This document shows positions 9,499 through 17,869 of a DNA stretch of 64,000 nucleotides, piece by piece (within the stretch, counting starts at the first letter, position 1; every line of letters starts with the position of its first letter). Position numbers and translations under genes: made by a program. The notes under the pieces were generated by a model. The model was not told where the DNA came from and did no database searches. It saw nothing but the letters and a program-made list of their open reading frames with translations. Source of the stretch: Thalassovita sp. (GTDB lineage Bacteria > Pseudomonadota > Alphaproteobacteria > Rhodobacterales > Rhodobacteraceae); NCBI GenBank assembly GCA_029212905.1, contig JARGPB010000008.1, positions 107,398 through 171,397 of the forward strand. Direction: 5' to 3'.

Positions 9499-9924
9499 TT
9501 ACTCTACAAATGTGCCGTGCCATTCATCGCGGAAGATATCAAAGGCACTACCGTCGCGTTTAAAATCTATGCGACTGCCATTTTCAGAACTGCGCACATG
9601 ATAGCAACGCAGATCCTTGGGTGGGTCACCAGCACCGAACCACGAACAATACCGATTCCCCTTGATCCACCATCTGCCCGTCTTGGGGTAAACCTTGCTG
9701 GGCACCAGTAATGGGCGACGGTGATACACCGTGCGGCCATCCGGCGCCCAAGTCTGAGTTTCGGGGACCATCCCAGCAGGACGCGCCCAGTCTTTGGTGC
9801 TTTCGGGCAGATCATAGATCACAGTGCGCCCTTCCAGCATGTCCTGAATCGGGTGGCGGCCATCCGGCGCCAGACAACCGGGCAGCACAGCACCCACAAT
9901 CAACAGCGCAACAATTCGGAGCAT
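9499..9924 (-). CDS. hypothetical lipoprotein
   Basis: I do not recognise this family. The 141-residue product starts MLRIVALLIVGAVLPGC, a signal peptide with a lipobox (LPGC, Cys17), so it should be lipid-anchored. The mature part has the segments TVYHRRPLL and GRWWIKGNRYCSWFG, two more cysteines, and an acidic and aromatic C-terminus. An upstream in-frame start exists at 9987, but the ATG at 9924 gives a proper signal peptide and is preferred. It is divergent from the aminotransferase gene at 10071. Confidence 0.75.
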   Translation of the reverse strand: MLRIVALLIVGAVLPGCLAPDGRHPIQDMLEGRTVIYDLPESTKDWARPAGMVPETQTWAPDGRTVYHRRPLLVPSKVYPKTGRWWIKGNRYCSWFGAGDPPKDLRCYHVRSSENGSRIDFKRDGSAFDIFRDEWHGTFVE

Positions 9925-10070
9925 TGGAAAAACCCTCTGATCAATCCAAGAATTGTTCTGCGATCCCCTGGCTCGGGTCAAGCGCACCCCGTCAAACTAC
10001 GGTATTGGGCGTTTTCCACTGGACCCCTCTTTGGGTCGCTCCTACCGTGCCCGCCAGAAGGAGTCTCACC

Positions 10071-10931
10071 ATGGCACTAAGCAACACCATCCGCACCTAT
10101 TTCAATGGCATCTGGCATCAGGGGGACGTCCCGGTTATGGGCGCCGCTGATCATGGCGCCTGGCTGGGAAGCACGGTGTTCGATGGTGCGCGTTTCTTTG
10201 ATGGGCTGACCCCGGATCTTGAGGCGCATTGCGCCCGCGTGAACCGCTCGGCCAAGGCCCTGATGATCGAACCGACTGTCACCACCGAAGACATGGTCGC
10301 CCTGGTTCACGAAGGCCTGCGTGGCTTCACCCAAGGCGAGGCCGTCTATATCCGCCCGATGTATTGGGCAATCGACGGGGATTCCTCGGGGATCGTACCG
10401 GTACCAGAGAAAACCGGCTTTGCCATCTGCCTGGAGGCCGCCCCCATGGCCCCACCCGAGGCTTCGACCACGTTGACCCGCACCCGTTTCCGCCGCCCGG
10501 TTCTGGAAGATGCCGTTTGCAACGCCAAAGCAGGCTGCCTGTACCCCAACAACGCCCGCATGCTGGCCGAGGCGAAATCCAAAGGTTTCGGCAATGCGCT
10601 GGTCGCCGATGCCATGGGAAATGTCGCCGAAAGTGCCACAGCGAATGTGTTCATGATCAAGGATGGCGAAGTCTATACCCCCATTGCCAACGGCACCTTC
10701 CTGGCTGGGATCACGCGCGCGCGCCACATCAAGAACCTGCGCGCCGACGGCTATACCGTCCACGAAACCGTCCTGACATTCGATGATTTCCACGGCGCAG
10801 ACGAGGTTTTCCTGTCCGGCAACATGAACAAGGTCACACCAGTCACCGCGCTGGATGACACGAGATTCGAAATCGGTCCGGTCACCAAACGCGCCCGCGA
10901 ACTCTACTGGGACTGGGCGCGATCAACTTAG
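10071..10931 (+). CDS. class IV aminotransferase (branched-chain amino acid aminotransferase type)
   Basis: A 286-residue PLP enzyme of fold type IV, most like the branched-chain aminotransferases that make the last step to valine, leucine and isoleucine. MGAADHGAWLGSTVFDGARFF near 24-44 is the N-terminal signature. The PLP lysine is in CNAKAGCLYPNNARM, and the C-terminal ESATANVFMIKDG and NGTFLAGITR match the family. The length is shorter than E. coli IlvE (309). A D-amino acid aminotransferase or 4-amino-4-deoxychorismate lyase cannot be excluded from sequence alone. The ribosome site AGAAGGAG precedes the ATG. Confidence 0.88.
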   Translation: MALSNTIRTYFNGIWHQGDVPVMGAADHGAWLGSTVFDGARFFDGLTPDLEAHCARVNRSAKALMIEPTVTTEDMVALVHEGLRGFTQGEAVYIRPMYWAIDGDSSGIVPVPEKTGFAICLEAAPMAPPEASTTLTRTRFRRPVLEDAVCNAKAGCLYPNNARMLAEAKSKGFGNALVADAMGNVAESATANVFMIKDGEVYTPIANGTFLAGITRARHIKNLRADGYTVHETVLTFDDFHGADEVFLSGNMNKVTPVTALDDTRFEIGPVTKRARELYWDWARST

Positions 10932-10939
10932 GGCCCAGC

Positions 10940-11377
10940 CTATAGCGCCGCAATCATCCCACGCGCCGCGTCCTCGATCAGCGACAGAACTCCGTCGAAA
11001 TCGCGGGTGTAATAGGGGTCGGGCACTTCGGACAGGTTCCGGCCTGTGGCGTATTCCGCGAACAGTCGCACCGGCGTGTCATTGCCCGCCGGGCGCAGGG
11101 CCTCGATCCGGGCAAGATTATCCCGGTCCATCGCCAGAATCAGATCGAAAACCGCAAAATCCCCTGCTGTGAATTGCCGCGCGCGCAGATCAGACAGATC
11201 GTAGCCCCGCGCCTTGGCGGCCGCTTGCATCGGGCCATATGGTGGCTCTTGGGCATGCCAGTCCGATGTCCCCGCGCTGTCCAGCTCTAATTCAGGCGCA
11301 AAGCTGCGCGCAACACCTTCGGCCGCGGGCGAGCGGCAGATATTTCCAAGACAGACAAACAGGATACGGGTGGTCAT
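10940..11377 (-). CDS. low molecular weight protein-tyrosine phosphatase
   Basis: A 145-residue phosphatase of the arsenate-reductase / LMW-PTP fold. The phosphate loop CLGNICRS at 9-16 supplies the nucleophile Cys9 and Arg15. The general acid is the Asp of VPDPYY near 117-122. Such enzymes remove phosphate from protein tyrosines, often on polysaccharide-export kinases, but no exopolysaccharide genes are near here, so the substrate is unknown. It converges with the aminotransferase and is divergent from the sirtuin gene. Confidence 0.92.
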   Translation of the reverse strand: MTTRILFVCLGNICRSPAAEGVARSFAPELELDSAGTSDWHAQEPPYGPMQAAAKARGYDLSDLRARQFTAGDFAVFDLILAMDRDNLARIEALRPAGNDTPVRLFAEYATGRNLSEVPDPYYTRDFDGVLSLIEDAARGMIAAL

Positions 11378-11419
11378 TCGGCTCTCCTTAGGGCCAATAT
11401 GATAGGGACAGGAGGCGCT

Positions 11420-12112
11420 ATGGAAAAGATCGTAATACTGACCGGCGCAGGGATTTCTGCCGAAAGCGGCCTGGGCACCTTCCGCGACGAAGGCGGCCTA
11501 TGGGCGCAGCACCGGATCGAGGATGTCGCAACCCCCGAAGGGTTCGCGCGCAACCCGGCACTGGTTCATGATTTCTACAACGCCCGACGCGCGCAGGCCG
11601 CGACGGCCACGCCAAACGCCGCCCATACGGCCCTGGCGCGCCTCGAGGCTGAATATTCCGGCGAGGTGCTGATCATCACCCAAAACGTAGACGGCCTGCA
11701 CGAAGCCGCAGGCTCCCAGAACGTGTTGCATATGCATGGGGCACTGGAGGGCGCACTTTGCGCTGCGTGCGGCCACCGTTGGCCCGCACCTGTCCGGATG
11801 GTTCCTGACCACCCCTGCCCTGCCTGCGATCAGCCCACAGCCCGACCGGATATCGTGTGGTTTGGGGAAATGCCCTACTACATGGATCAGATATGGGAGG
11901 CTCTGCGCAACGCCGATCTGTTCGCCGCCATCGGCACTTCAGGCAATGTTTACCCAGCCGCAGCCTTCGGCCAGGACGCCGACCGCAACGGGGCCCATAC
12001 GGTGGAACTGAACCTCGAACCCTCTGCAACAGTGTCAGATTTCGCTGAAACTCATTTTGGCAAAGCCTCTCAGATTGTCCCTGCCTGGGTCGATACCCTG
12101 CTGCGCGAGTAA
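11420..12112 (+). CDS. cobB: NAD-dependent protein deacylase (sirtuin)
   Basis: A 230-residue sirtuin that removes acyl groups from lysines using NAD. GAGISAESGLGTFR is the NAD site. The catalytic histidine is in HMHGAL, and a zinc site is formed by CAACGHRW and CPACDQP. The motif FYNARRAQ supplies the Tyr-x-x-Arg pair typical of class III sirtuins, which favour succinyl and malonyl groups. That preference is inferred from the motif. The ATG at 11420, behind GGAGG, was chosen over the frame start at 11399. Confidence 0.93.
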   Translation: MEKIVILTGAGISAESGLGTFRDEGGLWAQHRIEDVATPEGFARNPALVHDFYNARRAQAATATPNAAHTALARLEAEYSGEVLIITQNVDGLHEAAGSQNVLHMHGALEGALCAACGHRWPAPVRMVPDHPCPACDQPTARPDIVWFGEMPYYMDQIWEALRNADLFAAIGTSGNVYPAAAFGQDADRNGAHTVELNLEPSATVSDFAETHFGKASQIVPAWVDTLLRE

Positions 12113-12120
12113 CGCGCTAC

Positions 12121-12146
12121 CCCAACCGGCCCGCAGGCCGGTTGGG
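12121..12146. terminator. strong hairpin after cobB
   Basis: A perfect 11-bp stem with a CGCA loop (CCCAACCGGCC pairing with GGCCGGTTGGG) lies 8 bases after the cobB stop. It is followed by a second inverted repeat (CTCTGAC with GTCAGAG around a nested CGGGCC / GGCCCG) that reaches 12180. The region separates convergent cobB and the copper chaperone gene. T-runs are absent, so termination strength is uncertain. Confidence 0.55.
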
Positions 12147-12210
12147 CGCTCTGACGAAGGCGGGCCTTGGCCCGTCAGAGGAAGGGCGAAGCCCCCTCTG
12201 ACCGCTACAA

Positions 12211-12714
12211 TCAGTTGGACATTTTCTTCATTTTACCGTTGCCCATGTTGCCATGTTTCATCATCGCATGATCCGGCTTGCGCTTCAGATCAACGGGTAG
12301 ATCCACTTCAACGTCGCCTGCTTTTTCGAAATGCAGGGTAACGTGAACCATGTCGCCATCGGCCAACGGTTTTTTCAGGCCCAGGAACATCACGTGATGC
12401 CCCCCACGGCCCATCATGATCATGCCATCCTTGGGCAGATCGAACCCTTCTTCGACGTGAATCATCCGCATCACACCATTGGCGTCTTCTTTATGCGTAT
12501 GCAGCTCGACCTTCTCGGCCACATCCGAGGACGCATCCACCAGATGATCATTCTGGCCGGTATGGTTCTCGATCACCATAAAGGCCGCGCCCGAGCTCGA
12601 CATCTTGGCCGACACGCGGGCGTAGGGATCCTGCACCAGGATGCCCTCGGCAAAAGCGGGCAGGGCAAAAGAAACGGCAGCGGCAGCCGCCAGCAAAGTG
12701 GTTTTCATCGACAT
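12211..12714 (-). CDS. periplasmic copper chaperone PCu(A)C
   Basis: A 167-residue exported protein of the PCu(A)C family, which delivers Cu(I) to the CuA site of cytochrome oxidase. A signal peptide ends at AFA. The metal ligands are arranged as expected: His and Met in ELHTHKEDANGVMRM, and the later GGHHVMF. The C-terminus (DHAMMKHGNMGNGKMKKM) is an extra Met- and His-rich tail that could bind more copper. It lies 69 bases downstream of a DUF2946 gene on the same strand, a common pairing in copper-handling loci. Confidence 0.9.
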   Translation of the reverse strand: MSMKTTLLAAAAAVSFALPAFAEGILVQDPYARVSAKMSSSGAAFMVIENHTGQNDHLVDASSDVAEKVELHTHKEDANGVMRMIHVEEGFDLPKDGMIMMGRGGHHVMFLGLKKPLADGDMVHVTLHFEKAGDVEVDLPVDLKRKPDHAMMKHGNMGNGKMKKMSN

Positions 12715-12783
12715 ATGTCTGTCCTTAGGTCTGTAATCTGTATCTGAAGCAAGGCTCCGCAGGTCATCTGCGGAACAAAAGGA

Positions 12784-13134
12784 TCAGACGACAGCCGGTG
12801 GACCACGCGCCTTGGCGGGAATCACCTGCCCGGCTGCTTCGTGCGTGCCGATTTCGATACGCAGGGCGACAACCTGGCCCACGGGACGCAAAACCTGGGG
12901 CGGCTCGTCACCAAGCGCGGCAAAAACCGACAGCGCGCAATCTGGACAAATGTGGGGTTTCCCGACGGGTTGGCCGTTTTCGTCCACCAGCACGGAGATT
13001 GGACCAGTTCCGGTGCATAAGACGATTTGGCCAGAGGCAGAGGGCGTACCGCGCGCAATCGCCATGGACTGTCCCGTCAGGGCCAGCATCAAGGCAAGGG
13101 TCACCCCCAGATATGCGCGCAAAAGTTTTGTCAT
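12784..13134 (-). CDS. DUF2946-like exported protein (copper-associated)
   Basis: A 116-residue protein with an N-terminal membrane or signal segment (LGVTLALMLALTG). The mature part contains a CPDC motif and one further cysteine, in IVLCTGTG. This matches the DUF2946 pattern, small exported proteins often found beside PCu(A)C or TonB-type copper genes. Its biochemical role is unknown. The ATG at 13134 was chosen over an upstream frame start because it places the hydrophobic segment at the N-terminus. It is probably cotranscribed with the chaperone gene that follows. Confidence 0.7.
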   Translation of the reverse strand: MTKLLRAYLGVTLALMLALTGQSMAIARGTPSASGQIVLCTGTGPISVLVDENGQPVGKPHICPDCALSVFAALGDEPPQVLRPVGQVVALRIEIGTHEAAGQVIPAKARGPPAVV

Positions 13135-13214
13135 GCCGACAACAGATATATGCGCGCCACGGAATATTGGAAAGCGACAAAAACGCTCAGGTCCGCGGAC
13201 CAGAAAACGAAAAA

Positions 13215-13242
13215 CAGCCCCGCCAGAGAACCGACGGGGCTG
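13215..13242 (-). terminator. intrinsic terminator of rpmB
   Basis: Read on the minus strand, a GC-rich stem (AGCCCCGTCGG pairing with GGCGGGGCT around TTCTCT) is followed by TGTTTTTCG. It lies 25 bases after the rpmB stop and before the promoter of the copper pair. Confidence 0.75.
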
Positions 13243-13266
13243 CAAATTCTGTGAAAGCGCGGAGGC

Positions 13267-13554
13267 TTAGGCTGCTGCCTGAGCTTTCGCGATTTCTTTT
13301 TTCACTTTCAGTGCGTTATCCGACAGCTCGTCATCCTTGGCTTTGGCCAGGAACGCGTCCAGACCACCACGGTGGTCAACGGTGCGCAAAGCGGCAGCCG
13401 AGATGCGCAGCTTGACGCCACGACCCAGCGTTTCGGATTGCAGGGTAACGTCGTTCAGGTTCGGAAGGAACCGGCGACGGGTTCTGTTTTTGGCGTGGCT
13501 GACATTGTTGCCAGTCATCGGGCCTTTACCGGTCAGTTCGCAGCGGCGCGCCAT
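13267..13554 (-). CDS. rpmB: 50S ribosomal protein L28
   Basis: A 95-residue ribosomal protein that begins MARRCELTGKGPMTGNNVSHA, the standard L28 start, followed by KNRTRRRFLPNL and LRISAAALRTVD. The C-terminus is extended and lysine- and alanine-rich, as in other alphaproteobacteria. It stands alone with its own terminator downstream. Confidence 0.97.
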   Translation of the reverse strand: MARRCELTGKGPMTGNNVSHAKNRTRRRFLPNLNDVTLQSETLGRGVKLRISAAALRTVDHRGGLDAFLAKAKDDELSDNALKVKKEIAKAQAAA

Positions 13555-13697
13555 GGGTTTATCCTCGTCTCGATCAGGGGGCTTTGTCGACCCCTACAAC
13601 ATAAACGGACGCCGCAACGGCAGCGCCCTGAATTCCGTTCGGGGTGATTAGGCGGAATCACCCGGCGCGTCAAGGGGGGTCGGGTGCGGAATCGCAG

Positions 13698-14678
13698 TTA
13701 ACCCTGCTGCATGAGGTCCAGCAGCTCGACCGCGGCGGCGGTCGGTGTGGTTTCGCCCTGTGCGACCTGCGCACCCAGCTGGGTCATCATTCCCCGGATC
13801 GGCTCGCGCTCCAGTCGCGCCAGCAATCCCTGACGGACCTCTTCGCCGAACCAATATTCTGCCTGCGCGGCGCGACGTCCGGCGAAATGCCCATGGTCAC
13901 GTCGCCATTCCGTCAAAGTGGTCATTTCTTCCCACGCTTTGGCCAGGCCGTCCTCGTGCAGGGCCGAAACGGTCATCGCCTTGGGATAGCCCTCGGGGTC
14001 CTGGGGCCGCTTGCGCAGCAACCGCAGGGCGCCCGCGTAATCGGCGCAGGTGCGCATAGCCGCGGATTTCAGATCACCATCGGCCTTGTTCACCAGGATG
14101 ATGTCGGCCATTTCCATGATACCGCGTTTGACGCCTTGTAGCTCGTCGCCACCCGCCGGAGCCAACAGCAGAATGAACAGATCCGACATCTCGGCCACAA
14201 CGGTTTCGGACTGGCCCACGCCCACGGTTTCGATCAGCACCACGTCAAAGCCCGCAGCTTCGCATAGAGCGACAGCCTCGCGTGTGCGACGCGCCACCCC
14301 GCCCAGATGGGACTGCGATGGCGACGGGCGAATAAAGGCATTGGGGTCACGCGACAGGTGATCCATCCGGGTTTTATCCCCCAGAATAGACCCGCCCGAG
14401 CGTGTCGAAGACGGGTCAACCGCCAGGACAGCGACCCGTAGCCCCTGCGCTGTCAGCATCATGCCAAAACTCTCGATGAAGGTCGATTTCCCGACACCTG
14501 GTGTCCCTGACAGACCGATGCGAACAGCCTGACGGTCGGTTTTCCTGCTCAGTGCCTCGATCAGGGCGGCGGCCTGTGCGCGATGATCTGCGCGGCTGCT
14601 CTCGACCAGGGTAATTGCGCGCGCCAGCGACCGGCGCTCCCCTGCAATGATCTTGTCACTCAGCTGTTCAATATCCAT
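13698..14678 (-). CDS. meaB: MeaB/ArgK-type G3E P-loop GTPase
   Basis: A 326-residue GTPase that protects and reloads adenosylcobalamin-dependent methylmalonyl-CoA mutase. Walker A is GTPGVGKST at about 57-65. AVDPSSTRSGGSILGDKTRM is the family-specific region, ETVGVGQSE is the switch, and NKAD gives base specificity. The mutase itself is not in the window, but a methylmalonyl-CoA epimerase is at 34020, so the propionate route is likely present. It is divergent from hrpB. Confidence 0.93.
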   Translation of the reverse strand: MDIEQLSDKIIAGERRSLARAITLVESSRADHRAQAAALIEALSRKTDRQAVRIGLSGTPGVGKSTFIESFGMMLTAQGLRVAVLAVDPSSTRSGGSILGDKTRMDHLSRDPNAFIRPSPSQSHLGGVARRTREAVALCEAAGFDVVLIETVGVGQSETVVAEMSDLFILLLAPAGGDELQGVKRGIMEMADIILVNKADGDLKSAAMRTCADYAGALRLLRKRPQDPEGYPKAMTVSALHEDGLAKAWEEMTTLTEWRRDHGHFAGRRAAQAEYWFGEEVRQGLLARLEREPIRGMMTQLGAQVAQGETTPTAAAVELLDLMQQG

Positions 14679-14784
14679 GGCACCGTCCCGTTTTTACGGG
14701 GAACGTCATGCCCTTTCCAAGGCCGATTTGTCCAGAGCTCTCTGCCCCCTTGCCGTGCGGCAAAGGCTGTCAGATAAGCAAGGT

Positions 14785-17238
14785 ATGAAGACAGACTTGC
14801 CCATCCAAGACGCGCTGGCCCCGCTGATCACCGCTCTGCGTGATCGCGGCCGTGCCGTACTGCAAGCGCCCCCAGGCGCAGGGAAAACCACCGTGGTACC
14901 GCTGGCCATGCTGGAGGCGGGACTGACCGCTGGGCGCATCCTTATGCTGGAACCACGCCGATTGGCCGCCCGTGCCGCCGCCGAACGCATGGCCGAGACC
15001 CTGAACCAGAAAGCCGGTGAAACCGTGGGCTACCGCGTGCGCGGCGAAGCGAAAACATCAACACATACCCGGATCGAAGTCGTGACCGAAGGCATCCTGA
15101 CCCGGATGATCCAGTCCGACCCAGAGCTGGCCGGGGTCGGCGCCGTGATCTTTGACGAATTCCACGAACGTTCTTTGAATGCCGATCTGGGGCTGGCTCT
15201 GTGCCTAGAGGTTGCCGACGCCTTGCGCGACGACCTGTTGGTGGTGGTGATGTCCGCAACATTGGATGCTGCCCCGGTGGCCAAGCTCATGGGGGACGTG
15301 CCGATGATCACGTCCGATGGGCGCAGCTTTCCTGTCGAGCTCCGCCACATGGAAAGGCCGCTGGACAAACGCACACGGCTGGAACAGGCCACCGCTGATC
15401 TGATTACCCAAGCTGTGAGCGAGACAACGGGCGGCGTTCTGGTATTCCTGCCCGGCGAGGGGGAGATTCGTCGGGTCGAAGCCCTGCTGAAACCCCGCCT
15501 ACCCCAAGACTGCCACATCCGCCCACTGTTCGGCGCGATGACCTTTGCTGCTCAGCGGGCGGCTATCCAGCCGATGACCGAGGGCCGCAAGATCGTGCTT
15601 GCGACATCCATCGCGGAAACCTCGCTGACCATTCAGGACGTGCGGGTCGTGATCGACGCCGGGCGCGCGCGAAGAGCCCGGTTCGATCCAGGGAGCGGCA
15701 TGGCCCGGCTGATTACCGAACGCGTCACCAAGGCCGAAGCAGTACAGCGCGCGGGGCGTGCCGGGCGCATCGCAAAGGGCACCTGCTATCGCCTGTGGAC
15801 CAAAGGCGAAGAAGGCGGTCTGCCCCTCTATCCCCCGGCTGAAATCGAAGCCGCCGATCTGGCTGGTCTGGCACTGGAACTGGCCGTCTGGGGCGCAACC
15901 CCGTCGGATATCCCGCTGCTGACGCCCCCAAACCCTGGCGCCTATTCCGAGGCGGTGGCGCTGCTACACATGCTGGGAGCTGTTGACATATCAGGGCGTA
16001 TCACGCCCCACGGGAAGGCTCTGGCGCGGCTTCCGCTTCATCCGCGACTGGCGCATATGCTGACGATAGCGGGCCCCCAAGCCGCAGAACTGGCTGCGCT
16101 TCTGGCCGAACGCGATCCGCTGCCGTTTTCGGCCCCTGTGGATCTTGCGCTCAGACTGGAGGCAATCCAGAACCCGCGCGGTTTTGCCGAACGCCGCCCC
16201 TTTGCCCCGAACCGCGGCGTCATCGACCGCATCCGCACCGAATCCAAAAGGCTGCGCAAGCAAACGAAAAACGCGGATCCCCAGCGCATGAACGCCGCCG
16301 AAATGGCCGCGCTGGCCTATCCCGACCGGATCGGCCTTCGTCGCAAAGGCGACGCCCCGCGTTTTGTTCTGTCCGGCGGAAAAGGTACGGCATTGGCAGA
16401 ACACGACCCCCTGGCCGGAGCGAGGCTGATTGTCGTAACCGACACAGATGGCAACCCGCGCGAAGCAACGATCCGCCAGGCGATCCAAATCTCGGAAAGC
16501 GAGGTCCGAGGGCTATTCGCGGATCAGATCACCTGGATCGAGACCTGCGAATGGTCCCGCCGCGAGCGCCGCGTTATCGCCCGGCGACGCGAGATGTTTG
16601 GCGCCATCGCACTGGAAGACCGGATTTGGAAGGACGCGCCCGAAGACACGGTTGCGTTGGCAATGCTGGACGGCGTGCGCGATCTGGGCCTGACACTTAG
16701 CCCCGCGGCGCAGCGGTTCATTGCACGGGTTCAACTGGTCCGTGACGCGGGGGCTGATCTGCCCGACATGTCCTCGACGGCTCTGCTGAGCAGCCTGGAA
16801 GACTGGCTTTTACCGTATCTGGGCAAAGTCAAAACGGCCGATGATTGGAAACGGTTCGACTTGCTGCCTGCTCTCAGGGCGATGCTGGACTGGGCCCAGA
16901 CACAGGCGCTGGATACCGCATCGCCTGCACATTTCACCACACCTTTGGGGCGCAAGATCCCGATTGATTACAGCGGCGAATTTCCCGAAATCAGCCTGCG
17001 CCTGCAAGAGATGTTCGGCCAGACCTCTCATCCGATGATCGGACGTCAACCATTGCGTGTCACCCTGCTGTCTCCCGCAGGGCGCCCGGTCCAGACAACG
17101 ATGGACATTCCGGGGTTTTGGGCTAGTTCCTATGCCGATGTACGCAAGGACATGCGCGGACGATATCCACGGCATCCCTGGCCCGAGGACCCCACCCAGG
17201 CTGACCCGACCTTGCGGGTGAAACGACGTGGCACCTAA
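14785..17238 (+). CDS. hrpB: ATP-dependent helicase HrpB
   Basis: An 817-residue DExH helicase of the HrpA/HrpB group. Motifs in order: APPGAGKTT (Walker A, about 28-36), the DEFH box in FDEFHERSL, SAT in MSATLD, ATSIAETSLTI, and QRAGRAGR (motif VI). The C-terminal part is the HrpB-specific region. In other bacteria HrpB affects RNA or biofilm phenotypes, but its substrate is unknown. The ATG at 14785, preceded by AAGG, was taken. An upstream in-frame ATG at 14647 would overlap meaB. Confidence 0.94.
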   Translation: MKTDLPIQDALAPLITALRDRGRAVLQAPPGAGKTTVVPLAMLEAGLTAGRILMLEPRRLAARAAAERMAETLNQKAGETVGYRVRGEAKTSTHTRIEVVTEGILTRMIQSDPELAGVGAVIFDEFHERSLNADLGLALCLEVADALRDDLLVVVMSATLDAAPVAKLMGDVPMITSDGRSFPVELRHMERPLDKRTRLEQATADLITQAVSETTGGVLVFLPGEGEIRRVEALLKPRLPQDCHIRPLFGAMTFAAQRAAIQPMTEGRKIVLATSIAETSLTIQDVRVVIDAGRARRARFDPGSGMARLITERVTKAEAVQRAGRAGRIAKGTCYRLWTKGEEGGLPLYPPAEIEAADLAGLALELAVWGATPSDIPLLTPPNPGAYSEAVALLHMLGAVDISGRITPHGKALARLPLHPRLAHMLTIAGPQAAELAALLAERDPLPFSAPVDLALRLEAIQNPRGFAERRPFAPNRGVIDRIRTESKRLRKQTKNADPQRMNAAEMAALAYPDRIGLRRKGDAPRFVLSGGKGTALAEHDPLAGARLIVVTDTDGNPREATIRQAIQISESEVRGLFADQITWIETCEWSRRERRVIARRREMFGAIALEDRIWKDAPEDTVALAMLDGVRDLGLTLSPAAQRFIARVQLVRDAGADLPDMSSTALLSSLEDWLLPYLGKVKTADDWKRFDLLPALRAMLDWAQTQALDTASPAHFTTPLGRKIPIDYSGEFPEISLRLQEMFGQTSHPMIGRQPLRVTLLSPAGRPVQTTMDIPGFWASSYADVRKDMRGRYPRHPWPEDPTQADPTLRVKRRGT

Positions 17239-17258
17239 ATCTATATACCTTTGGGCTT

Positions 17259-17287
17259 TTGCAAAACTGTTACAGTATGTATATACA
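17259..17287 (+). promoter_or_regulatory. candidate sigma-70 promoter of the NUDIX gene
   Basis: TTGCAA and TATACA are separated by exactly 17 bases, in a short AT-rich spacer 39 bases before the NUDIX start. The -10 sits inside the palindrome TGTATATACA. Confidence 0.55.
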
Positions 17288-17325
17288 ATGCCCATACGTT
17301 TAGTGAGTAAGCGAGCAGAGTACAG

Positions 17326-17784
17326 ATGACTGACGGGCTGAAAAAGGCATGGACCGATATGGTTCAGCCGCTGATATTGCGACCGCGACTGTTGCAGGTT
17401 GCGGCCCTGTGCCTGCGCGGTTCGGGCGATGATTTGCGCGTCCTGATGATCACCTCACGCGGAACCGGCCGCTGGATTATTCCCAAAGGCTGGCCCATTG
17501 ATGGCATCTCAAGCCACGAAGCAGCACAGACCGAGGCCTGGGAAGAAGCCGGCGTGAAAAAGGGCAAAGTCGACCCGGTTCCGATTGGCAGCTATACCTA
17601 CGACAAAATCATGGATAGCGGCGCGCCTGCCCCGGTCGAAGCTCAGGTCTATGTGATCCGCGTACAGAAATTGGTGGATGAATACCCCGAGGTTTCAGAG
17701 CGCAAACGCAAGTGGATGCGACCCAGCCGCGCCGCCGAGCTGGTAGCAGAACCCGGACTGAAGGCCATCCTGCGCGACCTGTGA
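17326..17784 (+). CDS. NUDIX hydrolase with degenerate Nudix box
   Basis: A 152-residue NUDIX-fold protein, probably cleaving a nucleoside diphosphate linked to another moiety. The C-terminal half of the Nudix box is intact (TEAWEEAGV, about 66-74), including the two catalytic glutamates. The first half is degenerate: the usual Arg before the Glu is Thr, and the upstream Glu is missing. GRWIIPKGWPIDG before it resembles diphosphoinositol polyphosphate phosphatase-type proteins. The substrate is unknown. A Pho box overlaps its stop codon. Confidence 0.85.
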   Translation: MTDGLKKAWTDMVQPLILRPRLLQVAALCLRGSGDDLRVLMITSRGTGRWIIPKGWPIDGISSHEAAQTEAWEEAGVKKGKVDPVPIGSYTYDKIMDSGAPAPVEAQVYVIRVQKLVDEYPEVSERKRKWMRPSRAAELVAEPGLKAILRDL

Positions 17785-17809
17785 CGGTTTTACGACAGTT
17801 TTATGACAT
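17782..17809 (-). promoter_or_regulatory. Pho box (PhoB binding site) upstream of pit
   Basis: Read on the minus strand there are three direct repeats spaced 11 bases apart, with cores TGTCATA, TGTCGTA and CGTCACA separated by AAAC. This is the layout of tandem PhoB half-sites. The site is 60 bases upstream of the phosphate transporter gene and overlaps the stop of the NUDIX gene. In other bacteria low-affinity Pit transporters can be repressed by PhoB. The direction of control here is inferred. Confidence 0.7.
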
Positions 17810-17869
17810 TCTTCTTGCCTCAGGCCGACACCCTCTCTAGGGCCGTGCCGAAAGCCAGAGGGGGAAAGC

